Positions 28,184 to 36,415 of a stretch of 64,000 nt of DNA are shown here, piece after piece; position 1 is the first letter of the stretch, and the number at the start of each line of letters is the position of its first letter. The DNA is from Alkalibacterium sp. (GTDB taxonomy: Bacteria > Bacillota > Bacilli > Lactobacillales > Carnobacteriaceae_A). The notes below the pieces were generated by a model that was not told where the DNA came from, searched no databases, and saw nothing but the letters and a program-made list of their open reading frames with translations. The stretch is taken from positions 1 through 64,000 of the forward strand of contig RECC01000060.1 in the NCBI GenBank assembly GCA_007692455.1, in the 5' to 3' direction. A program made the position numbers and the translations under genes.

Positions 28184-29260
28184 TCAGTTTCCGCTGTCCA
28201 ATTCCGTATCATCATCAATATCATCTGCTTCTTCCTCAATTATATCGAGAACCTCGTCTTCATCATAGTCACTTACGTCTTCAAGTTCCATGTGTTCACG
28301 CAACTCTTTCTGAAGGTCAAGCAGACTCTGTTCGTGAGGTCTGAAAACATACAAATCCTGACCGTATTCAGGTACAAAGACAAATTCGTCTACACCTGAA
28401 ATTTCAATAGAGTCAATAGTATTTGCTGCCGGTTGGTAATTAGCTGCAACTGAAAACATCTGCTGCGGTGTCATGTTTGTCTGAAGGTTAGGGCGAATCG
28501 CATTTATTATCGGTGTTAAATTCGCTATGGAGCCAAATGAAAGGAGTTCTTCTGTTAAAGCCTCAATCACTTCACGCTGGCGTTCTTGTCTGCCGAAGTC
28601 ACCTCTGGGGTCCTGCTTTCTCATGCGAGCGTATCCCAACGCTTCTTCACCATCAAGCGTCTGAATACCTTCTTCAATTTGAATGGCATCCATGTTCTCT
28701 TCACTGTCCTGAACGGTGAAGGATAGTGGCGAATCAACCGTTATTCCACCGACAGCATCAACCATATCGACCAGACCATCAAAGTTGAGAGTGGCATAAA
28801 ATGATATGGGGATGGTCAGATAATCCTCTACATAATCGATGACACCACTTACTCCATAAAAGGCGTGGAGGGCATTTATTTTTTCTAACCTTTCTTCGTT
28901 AGAGTTTGGCAGTGTAATTAATGTATCTCTAGGGATGGATACAATTTTTGTGGATTCTTTTCTGGGATTTACAGTGGCGACAAGCATAGAATCTGAACGG
29001 CTTGTTCCATTTTCTTCATCCAGACCTAAAATCAGAATGGAAATGGGGAGCATTTCGCGAATTGTTTCGTCGCTTTCAGAAGTATCCCTCAGTTCATCAG
29101 GTGTGTCTTCAGATACATCTGACAGTAACTGGGCAACTTGCCAGCCGGAGTAACCGGCGTATATTCCTGTGGCAAAGGCCAGCAGTACACCAATTATTAG
29201 GGCAATTCTTTTTATCCAAGTGTTTCTTTTTATAGTTTTATTATGCTTATCTGATCGCAT
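28184..29260 (-). CDS. LCP (LytR-CpsA-Psr) family wall-polymer ligase
   Basis: Membrane-anchored LCP protein (358 aa) transferring teichoic acid or other polymers from undecaprenyl carrier to peptidoglycan. A basic N-terminus and one membrane segment (about 17-38) precede the extracytoplasmic LCP domain with RSDSMLVATVNP, SIPRDTLI and the YARMRKQDPRGDFGRQERQR segment that binds the lipid phosphate. The C-terminal tail is strongly acidic. AAGAGG lies before the ATG. Confidence 0.88.
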   Translation of the reverse strand: MRSDKHNKTIKRNTWIKRIALIIGVLLAFATGIYAGYSGWQVAQLLSDVSEDTPDELRDTSESDETIREMLPISILILGLDEENGTSRSDSMLVATVNPRKESTKIVSIPRDTLITLPNSNEERLEKINALHAFYGVSGVIDYVEDYLTIPISFYATLNFDGLVDMVDAVGGITVDSPLSFTVQDSEENMDAIQIEEGIQTLDGEEALGYARMRKQDPRGDFGRQERQREVIEALTEELLSFGSIANLTPIINAIRPNLQTNMTPQQMFSVAANYQPAANTIDSIEISGVDEFVFVPEYGQDLYVFRPHEQSLLDLQKELREHMELEDVSDYDEDEVLDIIEEEADDIDDDTELDSGN

Positions 29261-29296
29261 ATCGGCCTCTTTTCTGAACTCGGGAATGTAGAATCT

Positions 29297-29325
29297 CTTA
29301 TAAGTTTAATCTAATCAGATTTCAA
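29297..29325 (-). promoter_or_regulatory. Promoter of the first LCP gene
   Basis: On the minus strand TTGAAA (29320-29325), a 17-base spacer and TATAAG (29297-29302), about 37 bases before the ATG. Confidence 0.6.
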
Positions 29326-29331
29326 TTGCAA

Positions 29332-29361
29332 TTGTGATTTGTATAATAAGGATGATATACT
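29332..29361 (+). promoter_or_regulatory. tagO promoter
   Basis: TTGTGA at 29332-29337, 18-base spacer, TATACT at 29356-29361, preceded by TGA for an extended -10. It lies back to back with the LCP promoter. Confidence 0.65.
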
Positions 29362-29394
29362 ATAGAAAATGCTAATTTAGAAAAGAGTTAACTT

Positions 29395-30477
29395 ATGTAT
29401 AATATGTTTCTGGTATTACTGGTGTGTATTTTCACTATGCTGAACACACTTGTTCTTACTCCAGTATTTAAAATAATTGCAAGAAAATTAAACATCGTCG
29501 ATGAACCTGAAGCAAGAAGGGTACATGAAAAGGTTATGCCGACCATGGGTGGACTGACAATTTATATTTCGTTTTACCTGTCTGCTTTTTTTCTGATTCC
29601 TACCGAGGGAACACAGCTGTTTCCTATTTTTATAGGGTCTACGATTATAGTTCTGACGGGCATGATGGACGATATTTTTGAGTTAAAGCCGCTGGTTAAA
29701 ATAACCGGAATTCTAGCTGGTGCAGGGGCAGCCTATGCGCTGGGAGACATTGCGCTTGAGACAATGACATTTCCCTATTTCGGTACATTAGAATTTGGGG
29801 CCTCACAGATGCCGCTGACACTTTTATGGATAGTAGGCCTGACAAATGCCATTAATCTGATTGATGGACTGGATGGGCTGGCAAGTGGAATATCGATGAT
29901 TGCTTTGACCACTATGGGCATAATCGGCTTTTTCTTTCTTACGATAGCAGAAGTTTCCATATCAGTGATGATTTTCATCCTGGTTGCAGCTATAGCTGGT
30001 TTCTGGCCGTATAATTTTCAGCCTGCCAGTATTTTCCTTGGCGACACCGGTGCGCTCTTCCTAGGTTTTATGATAGGAATTTTATCTCTTCAGGGTCTGA
30101 AAAATGCGACGCTTATCTCGCTGATTTTACCTATTGTCATATTAGGTATTCCAGTGACTGACACGCTGTTTGCCATGATCAGAAGGAAACTGAACAGGCA
30201 GTCCATTTCAACTGCCGATAAAAACCATATTCATCACCGTCTTATGAGTCTTGGACTTTCTCACCGTCAGACAGTCTTGGCCATATATTGTGTATCAGCT
30301 ATTTTTTCGGTAATAGCCTTACTGTACAATTTTTCGACCTTCATTGGCTCCTTACTGCTGACAGTGTTTGTTTTGCTAGGCGTTCAGCTTTTTGTTGAAA
30401 TTATCGGTCTCGTAGGTGAAGAGAGACGCCCAATGCTCAGACAGTTGAAAAAATTTGGAAAACGATTGAACGGATAA
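29395..30477 (+). CDS. tagO: Undecaprenyl-phosphate GlcNAc-1-phosphate transferase
   Basis: Polytopic membrane enzyme (360 aa, WecA/MraY family) that starts wall teichoic acid or related polymers by linking GlcNAc-1-P to undecaprenyl phosphate. About ten hydrophobic segments, the MDD site in GMMDDIFEL, the NAINLIDGLDGLA segment and the HIHHRLM loop are all present. The TagA-like enzyme at 15.7 kb would use its product. It is flanked by the two LCP ligases that attach such polymers. Confidence 0.93.
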   Translation: MYNMFLVLLVCIFTMLNTLVLTPVFKIIARKLNIVDEPEARRVHEKVMPTMGGLTIYISFYLSAFFLIPTEGTQLFPIFIGSTIIVLTGMMDDIFELKPLVKITGILAGAGAAYALGDIALETMTFPYFGTLEFGASQMPLTLLWIVGLTNAINLIDGLDGLASGISMIALTTMGIIGFFFLTIAEVSISVMIFILVAAIAGFWPYNFQPASIFLGDTGALFLGFMIGILSLQGLKNATLISLILPIVILGIPVTDTLFAMIRRKLNRQSISTADKNHIHHRLMSLGLSHRQTVLAIYCVSAIFSVIALLYNFSTFIGSLLLTVFVLLGVQLFVEIIGLVGEERRPMLRQLKKFGKRLNG

Positions 30478-30487
30478 CTATCACATC

Positions 30488-30527
30488 AAAAAAAGACAAC
30501 CCGCCTCAAGGCGGTTTGTCTTTTTTT
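30488..30527. terminator. Bidirectional terminator between tagO and the second LCP gene
   Basis: A run of A, a 12-bp plus 5-bp stem with one C-T mismatch and a TCAA loop, then T7. It serves the two convergent genes; the LCP stop codon lies at its edge. Confidence 0.9.
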
Positions 30528-31593
30528 ACTGATCATCATTCTGTTTAGAGCTGCTGGTGTTTGTAGTGTTTTCTTCAGTCTCAGCTGCGTTCTGTGATGT
30601 GTCTCTTTCTGTTCGATTCAATGAATCCTGTATTGCGTACTGAATTTGAGAGAAACTATCGGGTTGTATTCTGACAAGATCCATATCCCGCTCCATAAAG
30701 CTGGTCCATTCAAACACGTGAGATTCGACTGCAAATGATTGATTCAACCCAGTCTGAGCAATGGCACGCATGTCACTCGTTCGCATGTTCGTCCGCATAT
30801 TACTGCCGACTGTTTCAGCGATGGATGTGTACTTGGTTATTGACTGAAAATTTAATGCCTTATCAATTATGGCTTCAATAATCAGCTGTTGTCGGTGACC
30901 TCGGGCGACATCATCATCGATTTTACGTGTTCTTGCCAGAGCTAGAGCTTCTTCTCCGTTTAAAGACTGGTAACCTTCTTCCAGAACTATCGCACCCATA
31001 TTATCATTGGAATCCATTTCTTGTATTGTCACAGGGACATCCATTTCGATTCCATCCAGTGCGTCTATAACCTCCAGAAAGGCTGTAAAGTTAAAGGTTG
31101 CATAATAGTGAACTGGAACATCCAACCATTCTTCAATAGTCTGAACCATGACACTCTCTTCACCTATTGCGTAGGCAGCATTGATTCGGTCCCACCTGAC
31201 AACATTACCGTTTCGCATAATGGGCACGTAGGTATCGCGGGGGATGGAAATCATATTCATTTCATGAGTATGTGGGTTGAGTGTTGCATAGATAATGGAG
31301 TCTGCACGTGTTGACTGGAGCTGACGATCATCATCATTATCAATCCCCAGAAAGAGAAAAGATACGGGCTGATCAATAGGATTAACTTCCTCTGCCGGTT
31401 CGGGACGCTCGATTTCCACAAAAGAACCTTCAATTTCATTCTCAACAGTAGCGAATAAATGGGCTGCGTATACAGCCGCTACTAGAATAATAGTAAACAT
31501 TGGTATGAGAATAGTTAGTATTAATCGCTGTCTGCGTTTTTTCTTATGTCGCTGTTTACTTTCTAAACGTGAGTTACTGAGGTGATTCGCCAC
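30526..31593 (-). CDS. LCP (LytR-CpsA-Psr) family wall-polymer ligase
   Basis: Second LCP paralogue (355 aa). A very basic N-terminal tail (KQRHKKKRRQR), one membrane segment (about 26-48), then the LCP domain with TRADSIIYATLNP, ISIPRDTYVP and the LARTRKIDDDVARGHRQQ motif. The C-terminal end is Asn, Thr and Ser rich. The GTG start has AAAGGAG 8 bases upstream. Whether this or the other paralogue attaches teichoic acid, capsule or another polymer cannot be decided. Confidence 0.88.
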   Translation of the reverse strand: MANHLSNSRLESKQRHKKKRRQRLILTILIPMFTIILVAAVYAAHLFATVENEIEGSFVEIERPEPAEEVNPIDQPVSFLFLGIDNDDDRQLQSTRADSIIYATLNPHTHEMNMISIPRDTYVPIMRNGNVVRWDRINAAYAIGEESVMVQTIEEWLDVPVHYYATFNFTAFLEVIDALDGIEMDVPVTIQEMDSNDNMGAIVLEEGYQSLNGEEALALARTRKIDDDVARGHRQQLIIEAIIDKALNFQSITKYTSIAETVGSNMRTNMRTSDMRAIAQTGLNQSFAVESHVFEWTSFMERDMDLVRIQPDSFSQIQYAIQDSLNRTERDTSQNAAETEENTTNTSSSKQNDDQ

Positions 31594-31645
31594 AAGCCGT
31601 TCTCCTTTGTCTCTTCAATATGCAAAATGCTTACATCCTGTATTA

Positions 31646-31673
31646 TTATTAACTGAATAGCAAGGTGTGTCAA
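31646..31673 (-). promoter_or_regulatory. Promoter of the second LCP gene
   Basis: Minus strand: consensus TTGACA (31668-31673), 16-base spacer, TAATAA (31646-31651). Confidence 0.65.
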
Positions 31674-31742
31674 TAGTAAGAAGTCCGTAATAGATTAATA
31701 TTTATTTTAAGTCACTATTTGTTCAAGATTGAGAAATTCATT

Positions 31743-32378
31743 TTAATCCGTTATGTCCATTTCCATCCAGGCTTTATCGCCTAAGGTAATGACGGCTTGT
31801 GCACTTGTCCAGTTGGTAACGTCTAATTTAAATTGTTCAATGTCTTCTACCTTAACGATACAGTGAAACAGAACCGTATCGGTATAGTCGATAGACTGTA
31901 TCAGGTAGGAAGACTGAGCAAGAGTATTCTGCAGTTTACCGCTTAAGTGATAGGAAGTATCTATAGAGACTAGCTGATTCATTTGTTTTTCTACCAAGCC
32001 GATAGCGTTTAATGCTTCTGAAACGGAACTGCCGTACGCTCTGATTAGACCACCGGCGCCTAATTTCACACCTCCGAAATAACGCGTCACCACTGCGGTA
32101 ATATTTTTAAGCTGCTGCTTCTTTAACACTTCCAGCATAGGTACTCCGGCTGTACCGGATGGTTCACCGTCATCTGACATACGCTGGATTGAATTGGTGT
32201 TGCCAATCAGATAAGCGAAGCAATTGTGATTAGCTTTAGGGTGTTCAGCTTTTATGTCAGCAATAAACTGCTGAGCTTCAGCTTCAGAGTCTGTTCGTTT
32301 CATAGAGCAGATAAAGCGAGATTTATTTATGATTATTTCGTGATTGCCTTCAGCTTTTATGGTGCGAAAGTTATCCAT
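31743..32378 (-). CDS. yvyE: YigZ/IMPACT family protein
   Basis: Cytosolic protein (211 aa) of the UPF0029/IMPACT family, whose exact role is unsettled (ribosome- or translation-linked in eukaryotes). The SDDGEPSGTAGVPML and VVTRYFGGVKLGAGGLIRAYG signatures are intact, followed by the C-terminal ferredoxin-like domain. It is divergent from degV, the same pairing as Bacillus yvyE and degV. Confidence 0.88.
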   Translation of the reverse strand: MDNFRTIKAEGNHEIIINKSRFICSMKRTDSEAEAQQFIADIKAEHPKANHNCFAYLIGNTNSIQRMSDDGEPSGTAGVPMLEVLKKQQLKNITAVVTRYFGGVKLGAGGLIRAYGSSVSEALNAIGLVEKQMNQLVSIDTSYHLSGKLQNTLAQSSYLIQSIDYTDTVLFHCIVKVEDIEQFKLDVTNWTSAQAVITLGDKAWMEMDITD

Positions 32379-32436
32379 ACTTACCCTCTTTCATTTTCCT
32401 GTTGAATTGGTGTATAATGAATCCTGAACCCTAAAA

Positions 32437-32458
32437 TAAGATAAGTTATTCTATCTTA
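32437..32458. repeat. Inverted repeat in the yvyE-degV divergent region
   Basis: TAAGATA at 32437-32443 and its exact complement TATCTTA at 32452-32458, separated by 8 bases. It lies just after the degV -10 (TATAAT, 32413-32418), so it could be an operator or a leader hairpin. Confidence 0.4.
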
Positions 32459-32503
32459 CATCATACCAGATTAACCCACTTGATATGGAGGTGAAAAGAA
32501 ACT

Positions 32504-33361
32504 ATGCGTATAGCAATTGTAACAGATAGTACAGCCTACTTAAATAATGAGGAGTACGAAAGGGATAATCTGTTTTTTGTTCCGCTGTCCTGTATATTTG
32601 ATCAGGATATCTACAAGGAACAGGTTGATATTTCAATGGAAGAATTTTTTGAAAAGGTTGCTCAAACCGATAAGTTGCCTACTAGCTCACAGCCTACTGT
32701 AGGGGACTTCATGAAACTTTATGAAAAACTTAAAGAAGACTTTGATGCAGTAATTAGTATTCATTTATCAAGCCGTATTTCTGGAACATTCCAGAATGCA
32801 TTCAGTGTGGCACAATCTACGGAAGGTATAGCGGTGCATCCGTATGATTCAGGATTTGCCGGAGCTGGCTTAGCTTTACAAGTTAAAGAAGCAGTTAGAC
32901 TAGCCGATGAAGGAAAATCAGTCAATGAGATAATCAACAGACTGGATGAAGTCAAAGATGCCACAGACATTTATTTTGTCGTGGATGACGTGACGAACCT
33001 GATTAAAGGAGGTCGCTTATCCAAAACAGCTGGAGGAGTAGCAACTCTGCTTAAAATCAAGCCAGTACTGACAATGAGAGCCGGAGAGATTATTGCGTTT
33101 GATAAAATAAGAACAATGAAAAAAGCACTTAAGCGAATGGAAACGTTACTGGAAGAGGCAGTGAAAGAGGCCCCATATCCGATCCAGGCGACTGTTGTTC
33201 ATGCCTACTGTGAAGAAGAAGCATTAGCATATCTGCATAAACTCGAAGAGAAATTTCCGACAGTGCGATTTGATTTCAGTATTTTAGGACCTGTAGTAGG
33301 AGTCCATACTGGCCCAGGCACAATTGGAATGACGTGGACTAAAGACTTTACACGCATGTAA
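32504..33361 (+). CDS. DegV family fatty-acid-binding protein
   Basis: Cytosolic DegV-fold protein (285 aa). In the FakB type it binds a fatty acid for phosphorylation by FakA. The opening IVTDSTAYL, the TSQPTVGDF loop, the SSRISGTFQNA segment and the final GPVVGVHTGPGTIGM are typical. No FakA (DAK-type kinase) lies nearby. TGGAGGTG precedes the ATG. Confidence 0.88.
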   Translation: MRIAIVTDSTAYLNNEEYERDNLFFVPLSCIFDQDIYKEQVDISMEEFFEKVAQTDKLPTSSQPTVGDFMKLYEKLKEDFDAVISIHLSSRISGTFQNAFSVAQSTEGIAVHPYDSGFAGAGLALQVKEAVRLADEGKSVNEIINRLDEVKDATDIYFVVDDVTNLIKGGRLSKTAGGVATLLKIKPVLTMRAGEIIAFDKIRTMKKALKRMETLLEEAVKEAPYPIQATVVHAYCEEEALAYLHKLEEKFPTVRFDFSILGPVVGVHTGPGTIGMTWTKDFTRM

Positions 33362-33403
33362 AGTGCACGCAATTATTTTTTCGGTTATTTATATAGCTAT
33401 TCG

Positions 33404-33433
33404 AAAAGACACCAGTTTCTGGTGTCTTTTTTT
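33404..33433 (+). terminator. degV terminator
   Basis: AAAAGACACCAG at 33404-33415 pairs with 33419-33430, loop TTT, followed by further T. Confidence 0.9.
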
Positions 33434-33490
33434 CGTGAGTTTTTTAATGACTGCACAATATATAATACTAAAAAGAAAAGGGGCATACAG

Positions 33491-34840
33491 TTGAGTAAGG
33501 ATTATTTACTATACGGACGAGACTTAATTTTTAGAGAAGTCCATTCAGCGATTCAACTGACAGACCGGGAACTCACAAGTGTGAATCAGCGACCGGCAAT
33601 TTCCAGAATCAATGGCCGCTATCGGTGTGAACGGTGCGGTGCAGCTGTTAGAACAAAGAAACCTTATCCATGTATATGCGGAGGAAACTGTCTATACTGT
33701 AGTGATTGCTTAATTTTAGGAAAAGTAAGAGCATGCGATACACTCATTACCCTTGAAGAGCCCAACTTATTTGCTCCAGTTCATCCGGCTAGTCTGAGAT
33801 GGATCGGCTGCCTGTCTGAAGAGCAGAGGAATGCATCTATAGAAATAAGTCGGACGATTCATGCGAATGAAGAGAGAGTCGTCTGGGCTGTTACAGGAGC
33901 TGGTAAAACAGAAATGCTTTTTGAAGGGGTAGGAAAAGCGCTGGATGCTAATAAAAGGGTGTGCATTGCAACCCCGAGAGTTGATGTCTGTCTGGAACTG
34001 GCACCGAGACTGAGGCAGGCTTTCCCTGACACTTCACTGGCAGTTCTTTATGGGAGTGCTGAAGAAAAGTATACCTACACTCAACTGGTTATTGCCACAA
34101 CCCATCAGCTGTTGCGATTCAAAGAAGCGTTTGATGTACTGATTATTGACGAAATTGATGCATTTCCTTTTTATTTGAATGACATGCTTTATTATGCTGC
34201 TGCGAAGGCAATTAAACAGCAGTCGAGTACAATCTATCTAACTGCCACACCTGATAGGCTATTAAAAAAGAGAATAAAGGCAAAGAAAATTAAAGCGAGT
34301 ATCCTGCCTGCGCGATATCACGGTCATCCGCTTCCAGTACCGTCACTTGCTCGCTTAAGCAGCCATGCGAGTTTAAAAAAAATTGATTCTAACTGTTATC
34401 AGCATATGCAGGAGCTGCTGAATCAGAAAAAACGGTTTTTAGTGTTCATTCCGACCATTCAATTGATGGAAGATGTGATGAAGAAGCTGGTAATTTTGTT
34501 CAGTCAGTTTTCCTTTGACAGTGTCCATTCAAAGGACAGTCAGAGAAAAGAGAAGGTGTCAAAAATGCGCTTGGGGCAGTATGATTTTCTGGTGACCACA
34601 ACCATTCTCGAAAGAGGAGTCACGCTCAGTGGGATCGATGTTATCGTCCTTATGGCCGAACATAGAGTATATACAGAGGCTGCATTAGTTCAAATAGCTG
34701 GTCGCGCCGGTCGCTCGAAAGAATATCCCAATGGAGAGGTAACCTTTTACTGTACTAATTTAACGCGTGGAATTAAGGGTGCCGTGAGAGAAATCAAGGA
34801 GATGAACCGCCTGGCTTCGAGAAAAGGGTTGTTAAAGTGA
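33491..34840 (+). CDS. comFA: Late competence helicase ComFA
   Basis: ATP-driven DNA translocase (449 aa) of the DNA uptake machinery. A four-Cys zinc finger (CERCG ... CICGGNCLYCSDC, about residues 46-75) precedes a superfamily 2 helicase core with Walker A AVTGAGKTEM, Walker B DEID, TATPDR, and a C-terminal VQIAGRAGR motif. The TTG start is chosen because AAAGGGG lies 7 bases before it; the upstream in-frame GTG sits in the degV terminator. It overlaps comFC by 4 bases. The rest of the competence genes are elsewhere. Confidence 0.9.
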   Translation: MSKDYLLYGRDLIFREVHSAIQLTDRELTSVNQRPAISRINGRYRCERCGAAVRTKKPYPCICGGNCLYCSDCLILGKVRACDTLITLEEPNLFAPVHPASLRWIGCLSEEQRNASIEISRTIHANEERVVWAVTGAGKTEMLFEGVGKALDANKRVCIATPRVDVCLELAPRLRQAFPDTSLAVLYGSAEEKYTYTQLVIATTHQLLRFKEAFDVLIIDEIDAFPFYLNDMLYYAAAKAIKQQSSTIYLTATPDRLLKKRIKAKKIKASILPARYHGHPLPVPSLARLSSHASLKKIDSNCYQHMQELLNQKKRFLVFIPTIQLMEDVMKKLVILFSQFSFDSVHSKDSQRKEKVSKMRLGQYDFLVTTTILERGVTLSGIDVIVLMAEHRVYTEAALVQIAGRAGRSKEYPNGEVTFYCTNLTRGIKGAVREIKEMNRLASRKGLLK

Positions 34841-35529
34841 GCAGATGCCTATGGTGTAATGAAGAGGTGATGTATACAGTATCAATCAAAGAACTGGTAA
34901 CTTTCCACTGCAAAAATAGACCGTTATGTCTCGGCTGCAGCAGGCAACTTAAACGGCTCGATTCTTTCACGCGTTGCAGCGGGTGTTCAAGGATAAGTGA
35001 GCGGGAGGCTCACTGCCAGGACTGTCTGGCTTGGAGACAGCGCTATCCTCAATTGAAACTGAAACATCAAGCCGTTTATGCTTATAATGGATTTGCCAGA
35101 GAGATGGTTAAACAATTCAAGTTCTCAGGGGACTGTGAACTGGCTGCTGCTTTTTCTGAAGAAATAAAGGAGCTGACAAGGTGCCGTAGACGCTCGTCAC
35201 TCGTGATCCCTATCCCCATTTCCCGCTCATCTATTGAAACTAGAGGTTTTAATCAGACAGAACTATTACTCGAATCAGCCAGAATAGAATACCAGCGAGT
35301 ATTGGAAAATGCTTTCCAGCGTGAAAAACAGTCAAAGAAGACCCGTTTTGAACGCTTGGAGAGTCCGCAGCCCTTTATTGTAAGAGATAGGATGGAAGGA
35401 GAAATTAAAGGAAAGAACCTTATTATAGTAGATGATATTTACACAACCGGTCGAACAGTTTACCATGCTGCGCAATTATTGTCGCAGTATAATCCTGCTT
35501 CTATAAGTTCTGTATCCCTATTCCGATAA
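34837..35529 (+). CDS. comFC: ComF family amidophosphoribosyltransferase-like protein
   Basis: Competence protein (230 aa). An N-terminal zinc-finger region has paired Cys (CLWC, CLGC, CSGC, CQDC), and the C-terminal phosphoribosyltransferase-fold domain carries the PRPP motif IIVDDIYTTGRT. The GTG start overlaps the comFA stop. In naturally competent relatives it works with ComFA in single-strand DNA import. Confidence 0.9.
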   Translation: MSRCLWCNEEVMYTVSIKELVTFHCKNRPLCLGCSRQLKRLDSFTRCSGCSRISEREAHCQDCLAWRQRYPQLKLKHQAVYAYNGFAREMVKQFKFSGDCELAAAFSEEIKELTRCRRRSSLVIPIPISRSSIETRGFNQTELLLESARIEYQRVLENAFQREKQSKKTRFERLESPQPFIVRDRMEGEIKGKNLIIVDDIYTTGRTVYHAAQLLSQYNPASISSVSLFR

Positions 35530-35555
35530 GGCTGTTTTTTCTTAATTCAATTTCA

Positions 35556-35584
35556 TTGAGATAGTAATCGCTCTCATGTATAAT
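35556..35584 (+). promoter_or_regulatory. hpf promoter
   Basis: TTGAGA at 35556-35561, 17-base spacer, TATAAT at 35579-35584. Start near 35591. Confidence 0.8.
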
Positions 35585-35590
35585 TAATGT

Positions 35591-35648
35591 AAGCAAAGAT
35601 AAAACATTTGCTTGGAGATGGTATGGAAGCCTGGTGTTTTCATACTAT
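35591..35648 (+). promoter_or_regulatory. Two hairpins in the hpf leader
   Basis: The transcript would open with a 7-bp hairpin (35591-35597 with 35607-35613) followed by an 11-bp hairpin with wobble pairs (35618-35628 with 35638-35648). Neither has a T tail. They may stabilise the mRNA or regulate translation. Confidence 0.5.
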
Positions 35649-35673
35649 ACTAGATTTGGAAGGGTGAAGTATT

Positions 35674-36240
35674 ATGCTTAGATACAATGTTAGAGGAGAA
35701 AACATTGAGGTGACTCAGGCAATTAGAGAGTATGTCGAGAAAAAAGTCGGCAAGATTGAAAAATACTTTAATGATGTGCCGGAAGCAAATGCACACGTTA
35801 ATCTGAAAACATACTCAGACAAGACTGCCAAAGTTGAGGTCACTGTTCCACTCCCGTATGTGGTACTTCGTGCGGAAGAAACTTCCCCAGATTTATATGG
35901 AAGCGTTGATTTAGTCGTTGATAAACTTGAACGACAAATGAGAAAATACAAAACAAAAATCAATCGTAAGAATCGCCGTTCTCAAGGTGTGGATGCTCCT
36001 CAGCCAGTCGACAATGACTTGTGGGCAGATATCAACATCGAGGACGAAGACGAAGAGCTGAGTGCTTCAATCGTCAGAACCAAGCGTTTAAACCTGAAAC
36101 CAATGGATGCCGAAGAGGCTGTGCTTCAGATGGATATGCTTGGCCATAACTTCTTTATCTTTGAAGATGCTGAGACAAATGGAACCAGTATTGTTTATAA
36201 ACGTAAAGATGGTAAATACGGTCTTATTGAAACAGATTAA
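35674..36240 (+). CDS. hpf: Ribosome hibernation promoting factor, long form
   Basis: Long HPF (188 aa). The N-terminal domain (1-105, [14 protein letters not shown] ... [11 protein letters not shown]) occupies the decoding centre, and the C-terminal domain (about 130-188) dimerises to bring two 70S ribosomes into 100S particles. Position before secA is the conserved order. GGAAGGGTG is the ribosome site. Confidence 0.95.
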   Translation: MLRYNVRGENIEVTQAIREYVEKKVGKIEKYFNDVPEANAHVNLKTYSDKTAKVEVTVPLPYVVLRAEETSPDLYGSVDLVVDKLERQMRKYKTKINRKNRRSQGVDAPQPVDNDLWADINIEDEDEELSASIVRTKRLNLKPMDAEEAVLQMDMLGHNFFIFEDAETNGTSIVYKRKDGKYGLIETD

Positions 36241-36248
36241 AGTTTGTT

Positions 36249-36283
36249 AAAAGAGGTGGGCGATTTGCTCGCCTCTTTTTTTT
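36249..36283 (+). terminator. hpf terminator
   Basis: AAAAGAGG at 36249-36256 pairs with CCTCTTTT at 36272-36279, with inner GC pairs and a following T run. Confidence 0.8.
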
Positions 36284-36415
36284 GAACAAATTAACACACT
36301 TCTCTATATATACGCATAGAAGGCTTTTTTTTGCATGCTAATAGTGGTATGATATTACAGTATGAGAAAATCCAGAAGTGTAGTAAAGAAACAACAATAG
36401 AGGAGATTTGTATTC

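Noticed and set aside
33422..33490. Upstream start for comFA at GTG 33422
   Set aside because: The GTG lies in the degV terminator; the TTG at 33491 has a proper SD and fits the N-terminus.
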